A DNA stretch of 61,723 nt. Source: Paramarasmius palmivorus (taxonomy: Eukaryota; Basidiomycota; Agaricomycetes; Agaricales; Marasmiaceae). Where the stretch lies: the NCBI GenBank assembly GCA_037176845.1, contig JAYKXP010000215.1, forward strand, positions 1 to 61,723, given 5' to 3'. The position numbers and the translations under genes are program-made. This document shows, in pieces, positions 1 to 12,186 of the stretch. The first letter of the stretch is position 1. Every line of letters begins with the position of its first letter. The notes below the pieces were generated by a model. The model ran no database searches, was not told the origin of the DNA, and saw nothing but the letters and a program-made list of their open reading frames with translations.

Positions 1-2680
1 TAGTAGAGAAGGTTTTTTAAAAAAAACGCAACTGAATGTACCGGAGGAATTTCAGAGTATGGCCTTCATAGGCGTGGTAGGCGTAGGAAGAGATGGATCG
101 AGGATTCCTCTAGTGGCTAAGCCACTTACCCTTACTTACTTCGCAAGTCTAACGATGCTGAACAGAAACGGTTATTTTTACGAGAGACGCTCTCGTAGCA
201 ATGCAAGAACTTATCCCTCGAGTTTATTACCGCTCCTGTGCTCATTTCCACATAGACTACGAGTGGCTGCCAGTTCAGTTCCTGTTCGAACCGTACGTCC
301 GACGAAGGCCTTGTCATTGTGGGGTCGACTCCTCCTGGAAAGCGCCGGCTGGGTGTATATCAAGTTCGAGAGGGTGTTAACGAAGACCAGCGCTCTATGG
401 TTCTTGCACGGTACAGAGGACCTGAGAAACAAAACTTATGGCCAAGACCAAAGTCCTGAGCTTTATGGTATCTTCAGAGCTCTCAAGGAATTGAGGACAT
501 CGAGTTTGGGAGTGCATTTCAGGCTTTCATCACGCGCGAATCGTTACCTCAGATGCTGAAGGCTCCTGATGAGGTTCCGAATGCGCCGATTCTTCGATGG
601 ATAGCTTGATCCGTTTTGTTCGACTTCGAGTCTGTTTACATGTGACGGCAGCTTCACACCAGCTTGAAGATGCACTTTCACGTATAGAAACTGCACCTCG
701 AGTTGTTCCGCAACAAGAAGAAAGACATGGAAGCTTTCTTGGACGGTTATCTCAAGCCGTTTTTATGCAGGTTCTGTGCATCTGGAGCAACACTCCCCAG
801 AGGCTTTTCGGTATGATCTCGAGTCTCGTTTCATTCAGTTATCATCTTCATCTCCTCGCGATTGGTACGTTCAATTCACAGATTCCGTTTCTCCCACCAC
901 TTCACATTCTTATACTCCAGAACATTTTTCGTTTCTCTATTGCCGGGACGATGATTACTTTCCTTCGTCGCATTTTTCAACTTTCGATTCTCACACGCCT
1001 TTTATTCGCAACTTCTGATTTCGACGAAAGAACGTCTGTTTAATGGAGTCATCAGGGACACGTGTCTCTTGGGTGATGAATTGGTCACTTGGGTTTTATG
1101 AGTTTGACCACCTATACATCAAGATCAACAATCTCCTTCTCATCATTGGTCTGGCCATTCGTTTGGTACTTTGGACCGGGATGGGCGTAGTAGAGCATGG
1201 AAAGAACTCCGTACTTACTTGTGTCGGGTCAACTCCCTTCACGTTGCGTCTCCCAAAAGGAGAAGTTGCGATTCAAGAAGCTCGCGCACCGGTTTTTCCT
1301 TCACGATGGCGGACCTATGGTACGCAATCCGAAGAAGGAAGACACTAGGTTGCTAGACTGGTAGTTCGAAGAAGATGGCACGGCGAGGACAGTTATGGCG
1401 TCCTGCTCATCTTCAAGCAGGACATATAAAGGTAGGGACGCTACTTACATCTTTGATCGACAGGTTTTATTGGCCGAATCTCTCGTCGCTGTCGCTTTCT
1501 TCGTAGCTCATGCATTGAGTGTCCAAAGGAACATCCAAGAGTTACCTTTAGTTCCGTATCAGGTGTCGTGGCAAGTACTTTACTTCGTTATTTCAGTCTG
1601 GATTGCATACACATGCCCTACGGGTTTACTTGTTGAGCTTTCTGTATATGTAGCAGGCCATTAGAGGCCAACGATTCTGTGGCCGGAAGCTGTGCGCTTA
1701 AGGGCGCTGAAGTCTTCTTATGTAGCCCGTTTCATTTACGAAGAGCTGATCCTTGCAGGTTTGCTTGTTATCCCGATACTCTCAATGGACGGAGGCAGTG
1801 AATTCAAGGTGAGTGGAGGCGTTTTACTCTAGTCCAATAAAACTTGCACGATTGTTATTTCAAACTCCGTATCACACTCAAGGACAAAGGCGTAAATCGT
1901 AGCGTTCTCATCAACCTTTGGTGGAGGCACTTTTCAAATGTGCTGGCGACGCAAAAGGAAACTTGGCCCGAAGTTTTTTAACAGCCGCTCTTTTCGCTAT
2001 TCGAGTAACGACATCTCTGTTTTCTACGGGGTATTCTCCTAATTACCTTCTTTATGGGTCCATCACGGTTTTTTCTTTTGGTATGGACTGAAGCTACATG
2101 GCGGTTTTGGATTGGGATCGAGTGGTAAAGTACAGACTCACGAGGAACTGTAGCCTACGCACCCTTCAACCTACGACAGCGAGATGGCTCCGGGGCAAGG
2201 CTCATGAAGATACGTCAAGCGCGCAAGTAGGGCATTGAAGATCTGCATTCACGCCAAGGTTCTATCTTTGATTTCTGCAACTATGAACCAGGTATGTTCG
2301 TTTGGCTCAGAGAATCACGACTCGACGAAATCAAGGGTGGAAAAGGTGAGTGGACCTATTCGGGCCCATATGTGATTCATGAACGAAGAGACTCCGGTTC
2401 GTTCGTACTGAGGGAGTTGAGTGGTGCGATCCTTAAGGGACACGTGCACGCACAACGTCTTCGGTTATTCTTTTTCAGGCCCGACAACCAGACCTTGCGT
2501 TCGAGAATCCCTGCTAGGCCGGCAGTGATCCAAGGTAAAGTATCGGAGATTAGGTCTGCCTCGAGGTTTAGGCTCGATTTAGCGTTGGCGACTCGTTTTG
2601 ATGCCCTCGAGGCAGTCGGGTCTTCACGCTCCTTTTCGGCATCCTATCACCTCGTGCCGTTCTCGATCCGGGAATGAGCC
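1..2680 (+). mobile_element. Degraded Ty3/gypsy LTR retrotransposon, pol 3' part
   Basis: Translated in three frames, this stretch reads as the end of a gypsy pol polyprotein broken by many stops and frameshifts. Around 430-560 the RNase H signature SPELYGIFRALKELRT is followed by GVHFRL and, in a shifted frame near 550-700, NAPILRWI and the segment ending EDALSR. At 1400-1480 an integrase zinc-finger remnant reads AHLQAGH and then DRFYWPN. At 1780-1810 the catalytic-core remnant MDGGSEFK is seen, and near 1990-2060 LTAALFAIRVTT and STGYSPNYLLYG. At 2294-2470 comes the integrase C-terminal segment GMFVWLRESRLDEIKGGKG. The 5' part of the element lies outside the window. No intact enzyme remains. 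Confidence 0.88.
2294..2677 (+). pseudogene. Gypsy integrase C-terminal fragment
   Basis: This is the longest open remnant of the pol gene, 127 codons. It begins at the post-core region of integrase, where residues FVWLRESRLDE, YSGPYVIHERR, FVLRELSG and HVHAQRLRLFF match the usual order of the C-terminal SH3-like beta barrel that binds LTR DNA. It is the last recognisable piece of the polyprotein; the stop at 2675-2677 sits 113 bases before the next start codon. Upstream frames are broken, so it is unlikely to be expressed as an enzyme. Confidence 0.75.
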
Positions 2681-2789
2681 TCAAGGCGGATCCTCACTGG
2701 TATAAAGTTCTACCTTTCTGTCTGTGGTTCTCTTTCTTTCTTACTCCCCACCATCATCGTCTACCATACGGCCACTTCATTGTTTCAAT

Positions 2790-3704
2790 ATGCCTCGTGT
2801 TTTCCTTCTCGCTGGTTTTCCCGGCGCTTTTGTTCGCCTTCCTCATCCTTACCGTGACTTGACTCCTTATTCGTTTGCGCCTTTCTCTGCTCTTGATATC
2901 CTTTACCTTTCTCGTGACTCTCTTCGACCCCGCCCCACAGAAACTAGCATCTATCTACGCTCTCCTCTCTCCCAATTTGACAACCAGACAACTCTCGGAA
3001 AAATCGACCTCATAGATATCGACTTCAAGGAACAAGATTTTGCGGATCCCATCGACGCGTTTGGAGGAATCGAGTTGACGCTTCTCAACCTCAGGAACGC
3101 ATCTGTTCTGGGTTCACAGTTGGGCGCCGTAGGTATTGGATACAATGGGTTGACTAAGCAGATGTTCTCCATCCGTTACTTCTATGAAGAGGCGGTTCCT
3201 ATTGGTTTCACTGATGCGTTTTCTAGTCTCCCAGTCACTATGGTTGTTCATCGTCGAGATGCAGAGTTGGCGTGGACTGAGCTGATCGACTACTTGGTCG
3301 ACGTCAAGAACGGTTCAGTTGCGCCCCGTATTCCTGATCGGTATCGTTCCTCATATGGTCCTTTCACACCTTCACGTTTTGCTTCCTATACGCGCCCCTT
3401 TTATGTTGATCTTGTTTTGAATGGTTCATCGACTGATCATGTTCTTTTTCATAAGGGTTCGAAAAAGCCGGTAGCTGTCGTCAATGGTTACCTCAAGTAC
3501 GGCGATATGTTGAAGACTTCCATCGCGGGTCCTGTCTCATGGGCTTCTGTTGCACGTCGAGAAGTTTCTGCCATCGACAAGATCGTGTCGGATCGTTTGG
3601 ATGAATGGGTTTGCGATGGAAGTTTGGTGGCAGAGTATTGGGTTAACTTCCCGGAGATCCTGATGGGTTGCAAGTCGGTTGCTGGAGGATGGGTTGACGT
3701 CTAG
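2790..3704 (+). CDS. Intact 304-aa reading frame downstream of gypsy pol, unknown function
   Basis: A single uninterrupted frame starts with ATG at 2790 (MPRVFLLAGFPGAFVR) and stops at 3704, with no intron. A TATAAAG box lies at 2701-2707. The N-terminal third is rich in Pro, Arg and Tyr. The rest looks like a folded acidic-to-neutral domain, with IDLIDIDFKEQDF, VTMVVHRRDAELAWTE and VAVVNGYLKYGD as examples. I see no signal peptide, membrane helix or known catalytic motif. It follows the pol relic on the same strand, so it may be an extra reading frame of the retroelement or a captured host gene. It is striking that this frame is intact while the neighbouring pol is shattered. No family is recognised. 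Confidence 0.55.
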   Translation: MPRVFLLAGFPGAFVRLPHPYRDLTPYSFAPFSALDILYLSRDSLRPRPTETSIYLRSPLSQFDNQTTLGKIDLIDIDFKEQDFADPIDAFGGIELTLLNLRNASVLGSQLGAVGIGYNGLTKQMFSIRYFYEEAVPIGFTDAFSSLPVTMVVHRRDAELAWTELIDYLVDVKNGSVAPRIPDRYRSSYGPFTPSRFASYTRPFYVDLVLNGSSTDHVLFHKGSKKPVAVVNGYLKYGDMLKTSIAGPVSWASVARREVSAIDKIVSDRLDEWVCDGSLVAEYWVNFPEILMGCKSVAGGWVDV

Positions 3705-5796
3705 GAGCGAGTTCGAGGTCGAACTCTAAAACGTTACTCTCTGTAGCAGGGCTGAGAAGCCTGCTGGAGGATATGGGACGGAGGATGGCGGCTAGGCGGG
3801 CGCTCATTTTTCTTTCATTTCATCATTATTTTCCGTTTTACTTAAACTTACACCTATTCGAACCCTTTTTCTTTCAGAACTCATTTTCGACTCATATTCC
3901 ATCCTACATCCAAAAGCTTCATCCTTTTCCCTGACGACGCGCCTACGGAAGTGGAGAGATGCCGGTCCACCCGAATCGGAGCACGCCTTGCGGGTTGGGT
4001 CGCCCCGCAAGAGAGCCTGGCGAACTCTTTGCAGTGCCCGAGGGTTCACGTCTGGTGGTAACCCGTAGCTCAAAACGTACGGCGGCGTTAGTCTTTCTTT
4101 TATGGGCTATTTCCTTATTGGTATCAGTTTTACGGTATATTTGGTCACTGTTTGTATGTGCACGGACCACCTTGACGCTGTCAAAGGGTTCGCTGTCAAA
4201 AATGTAATCATCCTTCCTTTCCCCCAACTCTCATCTCACCCATCGAAAAGAGCGAGCGAGCACAAGATTGAGTCAACAAGATATTTCATAGACTGCTGAG
4301 TGTTTTTATTTCCTTCTTATATTTGTTTCCGGGTCGCTTTGGCACTTCGGATCGGAACAGATCGTTCCGACAACGTGCTTTTCATTTACTTCGTACACGC
4401 GTACTTTACTTTTGCCTCGAGGCATTCCTCTTCCTTCTTTCTCCCTTACCAGTTATCCGTTCCGACCACCTTTCCCCTGCCTGTCCTCGTGTGGACAAAG
4501 ACTCTCTTCGACATCGGTAATACGGTAGTTACAATAGGGGTTGCCATACCAATCAAAGGTCAGTAGTGTGGTATTCTTCCCGCGGCGGGCATTCGGCGCT
4601 GTAGCATGTTGAATTCATAAAATTCAGATTGTCCCTGCCCTTCACAAGATAGGTGGCGAGCTGATATGTGATCAAGATCAAAGACACGCGTCGCCGTCCT
4701 TTTGATGCGTAATAGGATGCTGTTCATCTGTAAGAATGGAGTGGCCGAGGAGTGCGGTGAGAATGCGTAGATATGGTAGTGATAAGCTAGATGTATCTAT
4801 GAGACAAAACCGGAAAGTCTATCTAAAGTCCATACCAAACAAGACCAAATCATGCCAAATGCGGATGTACACGCGTCCGGAATGGGTGGAACCCATTCCA
4901 ACGTGGTCGTAGTCGAGACGTGATAAGAAACACTGACAGTGCCCGAGAAGCCCCTATGTCACCATCAAATTCCACGTGATGAAGGCGTGTCACAAAGGCT
5001 ATGCAAATTCCCACAGAAAATTTCTCTTCCTCAGCGCCTTCGTTTCTGATCTTTGCACAACTCGCGATTGGCAATCTATCTTTCTCACGTCCGTGTTCGA
5101 AGGGCTATAGATGATGGGATGTGAATCGTGAGTCATTCAGTTCGATCGTTTCATCTGCCGCAACTCAACTGTCGTAGACCTACAACTCGCAGTCCAAACC
5201 CTTGAAGCATCTCCGATATCTACCTGAAGTCACCCAAACTCCTTCGGCTTTTGTCTACGTGCGGTATTGTCTATTCTATTCAAAACGATCAACCTCAGCT
5301 CCACCCGTACTGCGCTTTAGTCTCGGCACGAACATGAACTTAAGGGTTACGTCGTCATATACAAACTGAGAGGCCATGAAAGGGAGCTGTTCTATGGTGT
5401 ATTTTCCTGAAGGTGCACACTAAGGTACGTTTTTAACCATCGACGTTCAATAGGATTCTAATGTATGAAAGCCGCTTCTATGTTCAGTCCAATCTCCATC
5501 TTCTACCTAACTTATCCTTTCACATTCGTCATCTCCATACCCACCGTTACCCTATCACCTTCCTACACCAGGCTCGAACCGCGAACGAAAATCCAGGCAC
5601 GGTTGTAGCGATCCCTAATCCATTCAAGTGGACGATCACAAGCACGTCACCGCGACACCATTCCTTTTTCCTTGATGTTCATCTTGCTACCTTTTCCTTC
5701 CAACACCGCTGGGATACGTGACTGGTCGTGTGAGTTGACGAGTCAGGAGAAATATCAAAAAGCTGGCGGGGTTCGCTTTCCTTTTCTGTTGCTTCT
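3705..5796. other. About 2.1 kb without a supportable gene
   Basis: This follows the retroelement reading frame. The first part (about 3750-4570) may hold the element's 3' non-coding end or LTR, but the 5' LTR is not in the window, so no repeat pair can be drawn. At 5480-5715 there is a short reading frame with a hydrophobic start (MFSPISIFYLTYPF) and, in another frame, the segment AIPNPFKWTITS, which resembles the start of an array ectodomain. It could be a remnant of a further array copy or a misjudged 5' exon of gene A1. No RNA gene was seen. Confidence 0.4.
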
Positions 5797-7062
5797 CGAC
5801 CTTTATTGACAGCTTCTCTCACAGCACTCATCAACAGGGAGCTGGACGACAATTACCCGATCATGGAGCGAAAAGAGGTGCTTCTGGGCCTGGGGACTTG
5901 CCGAAACGCAGGATATCGTCTTTGTCAAAAGCATGATGAACGCGAATCAAGAAGCATTGGTGGGCGTTACGGCCACATCAGGACCAGTAGGATCCTTTGA
6001 CACAGTACTTTTGCAAGCCACGTAGGCCACAATTCCCATTTTTGAATGACTCGTCAACAATTTCGTAGCCCGTACGTATTCCATGCAGTGAAGGTGGATG
6101 AGTCATGGAATGTGTAAGTCATGAATCTTGCCTATGTTTCCTATCTCTTTTTTGTCGCATGCTTGCAGAATATCAACCATCGCACCTGACTTGGTTACAG
6201 TGACGCCAAGTTTATACACGCCTCCCCCACCCACTGCTACCCGACCATGATTCTTACCCTCGGCGAACCAAGGGCTATGAATCTCACCATCGTAGCCACA
6301 GACTTTCGAACCACCCCCATAACCACAACAACTCGAGTCAATGTTGCAATCCCCACTGCAAATAATGGACTTGCAGCTTCTTAGTTCAGAGATGAGCTTA
6401 GGACTCCCAATGAACAGAGTGTTGATGCCACAATACATAGCACTACGTACGTTTCTTTGAATATTACTTGACCTCTTCGCTAATTCTTTCTGTAAGGAAT
6501 GATGGGTCTAACGTCAGTGGACCCCCGAATCTCGACCCAACCGAGAGCGAGAATACAAATCCAATAATAACTTCCACTCCTCATGTCAATTTCGAATCAT
6601 CCTCGGGATTGCAATCAGAATCCATACCAACTCCTAGTGCGCATGATGCAGACTCCAACCCGTCTACCCGTAAAGCAACCACCGCCGGGGTGATAGCTGG
6701 AGCAGTAGTGCGGTTCTTGTTGGGCTTGTATTATATCGCCGGCGAAGACAGGCCCATTCTAGGAGTCGAACTCGAGAGCAAGTCTCTCTGTATTCAAATG
6801 AACGGATATCCAAAGGGTATTCTCGAAAACTGAGCCATCATTGGAACAGCCTCAAGACGCCTATATTCGTCAGTCTGCTTCTATTCCCCTTACTTATCAG
6901 ATAGAGGAGGAACGATATCCGCAAAGTCCAAAAGATGAGCTAAGGCGAGTGAGGTATCACAATGACAGTGGATGGAGACCAGTACTGAGAGCGCTAACAT
7001 TATCAGACGATAGAGGGACGGGTGTAGCTGACATGCCGCCTCGATATCACGACGCAGTGTAG
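5797..7062 (+). pseudogene. Array gene A1: single-pass membrane protein with DSGWRP/PPxY tail, frameshifted
   Basis: Ectodomain exon at about 5800-5995 reads SWTTITRSWSEK, then ETQDIVFVKSMM and VLLQAT before a GT donor. A short exon near 6070-6105 reads PYVFHAVKVDESWN, the counterpart of the YLLCAY strand in paralogues. The stalk (6490-6690) is Ser/Thr/Pro-rich. The membrane segment begins AGVIAGAVV, but the frame then shifts: the expected LVGLVLYRRRR lies in another frame from 6713. A second shift near 6840 leads to the tail, which ends DSGWRP and then MPPRYHDAV at the stop (7060-7062). The PPxY C-terminus is intact. With two shifts relative to all paralogues it is probably a recent pseudogene, unless there are sequence errors. 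The 5' exon is not resolved. Confidence 0.6.
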
Positions 7063-8004
7063 TACTCTATGTCTGTAACATGTAGATCACTCATCCTTCA
7101 AGTTCCTGTCAATCTTTCATGTGGCGCACAATTTTCACTCTTATCACCGACGTCTAATCTCGCTTGTCTACCAATATTTCCTTCTAAGGCATGATCAAAG
7201 CCATAACCCTTCGTAACGTGAGTCTCCCCAATGATATGGGATGTGGATTGTCGAGGAAGGGAATAGTTTGGCGCCTACAGTGACCTTTGCGAGGGCCACA
7301 ATGATTTCATAGTACTTGTGCTCGCCCTAATATTCGTACCCGAGTCACGAAGATGGACAACGCCTCTTGGGACTGCATTACTCATTGTAGAGCGGAAACC
7401 AAATCATTTCTGCTGTTGCGATCTACAGGCCCGGGAAACAATCACAGACACAGCCTGACAATGTTTGTAGGGATATGGTCTCACGAACCTATAACCAGTA
7501 CGATATTCGAGCCTCACTGCTTCTGGGCTTCTGTGCATTACTTGAACTATGTTTTATTCAGTCAATTCTGTTGCGCGGCATACTATACTGGCCTTTGCGA
7601 TTATTCGATGTGTCATAGACGTGCTTCTGACAGTAACTTTTATGATTCGTGGTAATTGTTTTCAATGAGACGCCATCCTTGTCCGCCATCTCTCTTTATG
7701 AATCGAGTTACTCCCGCCCTCCAGCAGGATTTATTCATCATGTTCGACGTCCCGTATCAAAGTCAAAGAAGTTGTGATGAGCAACAATGTGTAATTTCCT
7801 TGATCTCTCATTCAGGATCATACTTACTAGGTATAGGATGGCCCGATATGTCGTGGTCCATCAGTTAGATTCCCCGAGTAAGTACTTCTCACAGGGTAAT
7901 CCATTGCTGTGGAATGAAGTTTGATTTCCTTTTTTTTAGGGATCCCAAACATCAGTACATAAATTGAATTATCGATATCATTTGAGAGGGCTCAACACTC
8001 CGAG
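7063..8004. other. Spacer between A1 and A2, no clear gene
   Basis: About 0.9 kb between the stop of A1 and the ectodomain exon of A2. It must contain the promoter and the signal-peptide exon of A2, but I could not identify that exon with confidence. Short open frames at 7353-7655 and 7656-7868 have no recognisable domain. Confidence 0.35.
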
Positions 8005-9096
8005 TCTGACTATCCCCTTCATACACAACTCTCAGTTCTCATGGACTCCCTTTCTGTATCGGCACCACGGACGGCAACCGTCAACGTGACGACCAGCGCA
8101 CTCGTGCATTATCCCCTTGCCGCCCAAGTCTTAGGGGTGGTCGAAATTAAGTTGGTTGAAGAAAACGCATCACTGACGCATTCCGCCAGTCGAGTTCAAC
8201 TCGTGACGCTATCCAACGCGCAAAAAAAGGAAACTATCGTGTTTAGCGCAACTCGGACTGGGTATGGGTTCACGAAAGTATAACTGTCAAGTGATATACT
8301 GATATAATATGCCTAGCACCTTCCAGCTCCAGGCAACCAAGACGTGAGCAGCACAAACAGAACTTCCGTTGGACTGACCTGCAGCTTGGAGTTATTTTGA
8401 ATAGGCCATTGCTACCAGCTTGGCTGGGAAATCCCATTACGGTGATAGAACCAAGGTGAGTCATGCTCAAGTCACAGCGCAGGTCATTCATCGAAGCTGT
8501 ATGACAGCTTGATAACATCCACGCCAATGCGACTCTCAAGTACCGAAACCTTGGAGTCATCTTTGGCATCTTCGACATCCTTCAAAGGAGATAAATTTAT
8601 CACCGCCGTGTCCGTCTCCGTGTCCATCTCCGTAGAGACGGTTCCCTCCCAAACGCTTGATCTTCCGACATCGACAAGCGCGTTATCTCCTTCCCTAAAT
8701 GGAACAGCAGGGAAATTACCAGCAGGTGTCATCCCTGGGGCAGTGCTTGGTGGAACGGCGTGTATTTTGGCCATCATCATCGGTTTTGCCTTGTACCGTC
8801 GAAGAAGCCTGAGAGGATTACGCCCAATGCCGTATCATATCTCTCCGACAGCTTCAGATCACGTCAACGAGAAACATCGCAGAGGGATGTGCGCCGATCC
8901 TCAAGAATCAGCTCAACAATGGCGCCAGAGTCCAGTGTCTAGTCCAGAGGAAGATCGTCCACAAAGGGAATCGCAGAGACCGAGTATTATAGACCGTAAC
9001 ATTCGCACTGTTGTGGTACGGGATGTTGATAGGACTGAGTTAGGACTGAGAGCTGCTTCGGAAGAGGCAGCACCACCCCACTACACTGAGCTGTAG
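8005..9096 (+). CDS. Array gene A2: single-pass membrane protein with C-terminal PPxY
   Basis: The ectodomain exon contains DSLSVSAPRTATVNV at its start and ends IVFSATRTG before a phase-2 donor at 8262-8263, exactly as in paralogues A7 and D1. A short exon near 8315-8352 reads TFQLQATKT. The final exon gives a Ser/Thr stalk with a hexanucleotide repeat (SVSVSIS), a membrane helix (GVIPGAVLGGTACILAII), the stop-transfer run YRRRS and a cytoplasmic tail of about 100 residues ending APPHYTEL. It lacks the DSGWRP motif of its neighbours but keeps PPxY four residues from the end. The signal-peptide exon upstream was not found. Expected location is the plasma membrane, N-terminus outside. Confidence 0.78.
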
Positions 9097-9557
9097 CTGA
9101 CGTGGTGGCAAGCACGGCTCTAATCTCTGACCGTACCAGATATTTCAGCGGCGCGTTGTCTTTGAACTGCGAGCCTGAAGTCATTCAACTCCCGTGCAAA
9201 ATAATTTCATGTGTATGGTCATTTATTTCTCCCTGTTTGATGGTGGTGCTTCAGCTTGAAGATCTGCATCAGCGTTGCCTAACGAAGACCATAGGCAGTA
9301 TTCGTGGGATACAGCAATAAGGTGATTAGCGTGGGAACCGTACTTGGAACCTTGCGCCGTTTGGCAATTCAAGGAAGATTACATGGAGCAAAAACATTCA
9401 CCGAGGTCCAGGACTAGTATCTTTGCGACTTCACTTGTGTTTTTAAATAATAGGGAACGCGCATGATGTGGATTTTTTGGGATGTTAGGCTTTCGGAAAG
9501 AGGCCTCAAGCCGCGGAAACGGCACCCGAAAAGATTCTGACATACCATACAAGGTTT

Positions 9558-9791
9558 ACAGTGACGGCAAATATTGATGTCAGTGTCACGTGAGCACAAG
9601 GCCTTTTCACCTCGATTCTTTCGAACCATATCTCATCGTACAGTTTCCCGTCCAACGGAAAAGTTCAGGACTTGAATTCTCTCGTCTCCTCCTTGCTTCT
9701 GCACCAGAAACTTGGTAGGAAACTGCGAGATACAAAAAGATACGGCGTTATTTCTGTTTTTGGTAGTGACATCAATATTTGCCGTCACTGT
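9558..9791. repeat. 25-base perfect inverted repeat, 184-base spacer
   Basis: Bases 9558-9582 and 9767-9791 are exact reverse complements, each containing GGCAAATATTGATGTCA or its complement. A CACGTG hexamer follows each arm on its right side (9587-9592 and 9798-9803). It could be the terminal repeat of a small non-autonomous element or a pair of binding sites in opposite orientation. No target-site duplication was recognised. Confidence 0.75.
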
Positions 9792-10496
9792 ATTTATCAC
9801 GTGACCTGCCCGATATAGTTTATCGCAAATTTTCTTACCCTCAGCTGAAAAATCATTTGGCTGCAGTGAATGGGCGTTTGCTCCGTAAGCCCTAACCCCT
9901 GTTTCAAGAGACAAACTAATCACGTGCCTGAACGTTCTTGCTTTTGGGTTTCCATCATCGATGCTCGTCCACTGTCTCGCCTCTCACTAATACATCTAGA
10001 GTAGCACATAACGATGTATACTCCTCACTCAACATCAAAAGATCCTCCCATTACTTCGCTCCTCCAGTTTTGCTGGCCTTGTCTCCGTTCAATAGTTGGG
10101 TGTTCTGTACTCGTCCAACGACAGTAGTGTGCTGGTTTTACGAAGGAAATTAAGATAAGAAGAGTTAGGGCGTCAAGGACCACCGATGCTATTGAGAGAG
10201 TATTCGAAGAAGGCTACGCAGGTTCTATCGCTTGAACGAAAAACCCAGGTAAGTACCATCTCTGTCTGGTTTAATGCCGGTTCATCATAACATACAGCAG
10301 TACTAAAACCTTCACGAATCAAGTCCCATCAGCACATATCCCTATCTGAATAAACACCGCCACGCTGCCGATAATAACAGTCCCTTATTCATTCTCCATG
10401 ATGTATCCATTTGCCCTCAATTCCTTACACATCAAGGCAAATGACCATCGCCCGAACCCTCAATTTCACGGCGTTTTGCACACCTGCCAACAGTGG

Positions 10497-10555
10497 ACGT
10501 AGGGCTCTGAAAAGAAGCCCTTGGTATCCTAGACATCCGTCTGTCAGACAGCTCC
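10497..10555 (-). repeat. Dispersed repeat, copy 1
   Basis: The segment GAAAAGAAGCCCTTGG followed by CCGTCTGTCAGACAG occurs here and, in inverted orientation, at 12187-12245, with roughly 80 percent identity over 50-60 bases. Both copies, read on the minus strand here and the plus strand there, translate to a similar LTDG-LG-QGLLFR pattern. A weaker relative (FGCRFRGLRPLS) is on the minus strand near 9500. The repeated CCGTCTGTCAGACGG is itself a near palindrome. Confidence 0.6.
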
Positions 10556-12186
10556 TCAGGATTGGCTGACGTTCGAAGACTTTTGGCCATGGATCACATT
10601 TGTAAGGGTCGGGCAACATACCTGTCGTTTTGATTCTACTTCTCGCTGTGGTGCTATACCTTTAGCCAAACACTCTAATCTAGCAGTCAAAATTAAAATG
10701 CAGGTTATCGGTGATGAGGAGGGGGAAATGATCATGAGCAGAGGGATAGCGAGATTACAGGCTGTCCGAAAAGACACCGTCACGGTCGTCTTTTCAGATA
10801 GCCTTGTTGTACGTAAGGACATTGTAACGTGACAGTATTGATGCGCGCGTCGCGGAATACGCAACGTATTTTCGCGCGCTGCATATACCACGCACTTCTT
10901 GGAAATCATGAGTAGGAACTTGGATGTGTTTGATGTGCATTGTGACTCTACTCATTACCTGCGCAGAATGCACTAGGCTATTTGAAGATCGCAGCGAAGA
11001 CAAACCACTGTCACGGTAAAGAGTCGTTGACTGCAGAGTAGTTGTGAGAATAAACAAGCAGTATCAATAAAACAAAAATCTCTGGCTGAAACTCTAGCAT
11101 TTTCTGCGGCGTTATTTATATGTTAGAAATCACTTGATGTAGTTTGAAGACTTGGGGGACACCATGCGGGGAGACATGAGAAAGATCCCTGAGACGGGCG
11201 TCAATCGGGCGCTAATATTTCGGTTGTACAACTGGAAAAAACAAAAAAAAATTAGGACACGGGACTCATGCCTTAGGGGGCCTAGATATTGTACGAATCA
11301 AGTACCGCTATGCTAGGGATATGCCAGAAAATTCAACGGGCAAAAAGGGGCTGATTTAATACTATCCAAGAGCTGGATCTATGCTCTATTCAACCGTAAG
11401 AATTATGAACGGATGTACCCAATCTTCCAGTATTTTTCGCCAGCTTGTCAATAGTGGCGAGTTGATCTGTGGAAAAGTGGCCTCTAAACCAGAGTAATAC
11501 GTGCTATGAAATCAACACTGCTGGCTATGTGCTGCACCAATGCTGCACTAGACAGGAAAAGCACAGTTCTACTTGTTTATTTTTTTTCGGTTGTACACAT
11601 CACATCCGGATGAGGTTTGAGGCTTCGATAAAGCAAATACCGTGTATTAGGGGACAATTATCATATCTGAGCTTGTCAGTCATGATTCATGAGTCGTAAA
11701 AATTGCTGCAGTATATGTATGACATGTGGCCAGTATGTTTTGGTGTAACGACATATATATAAGCTGAGTTTCTGGGATCTGAGGCACAAATTCCATGAAA
11801 TTAGATGGATTACAGTACACAGAGCAGTTGGGCTACTTTTTGTGAACTGGTAGCATTTAGATTCCGGATTTCAATCAAGGCCAGATACATGTCAAACGGA
11901 AAAGACAGAAAATCAAAATTAAATCAGTCTTAAACCAGCGATCCCAATAGTACAGGTCCAAATGATCTGCTACATTCCGGCAATCTACAGTGGTGGAATT
12001 AAAGGCTCAGGAGGGAGTACTAGGCATGTTAAAAACATAAACCACGGAAAACACGGAAAACACAAAGCGAAAAGTAACAGAATTTGAACCCTGCTGTGCC
12101 ATGTTGCCATGTATTGGGATGGGACGACGGTTCTATTTTTGGAAGGTGCCGTCTTATAAGACGCCCTGGCCCTAGGAAATCCCGCA

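Noticed and set aside
3705..4570. 3' LTR of the gypsy element
   Set aside because: No second LTR copy is in the window and no clear TG...CA ends with a target duplication could be fixed.
6103..6438. Minus-strand Gly/Cys-rich 111-codon frame
   Set aside because: It overlaps A1 between its third and stalk exons and has no domain or signal peptide; probably chance.
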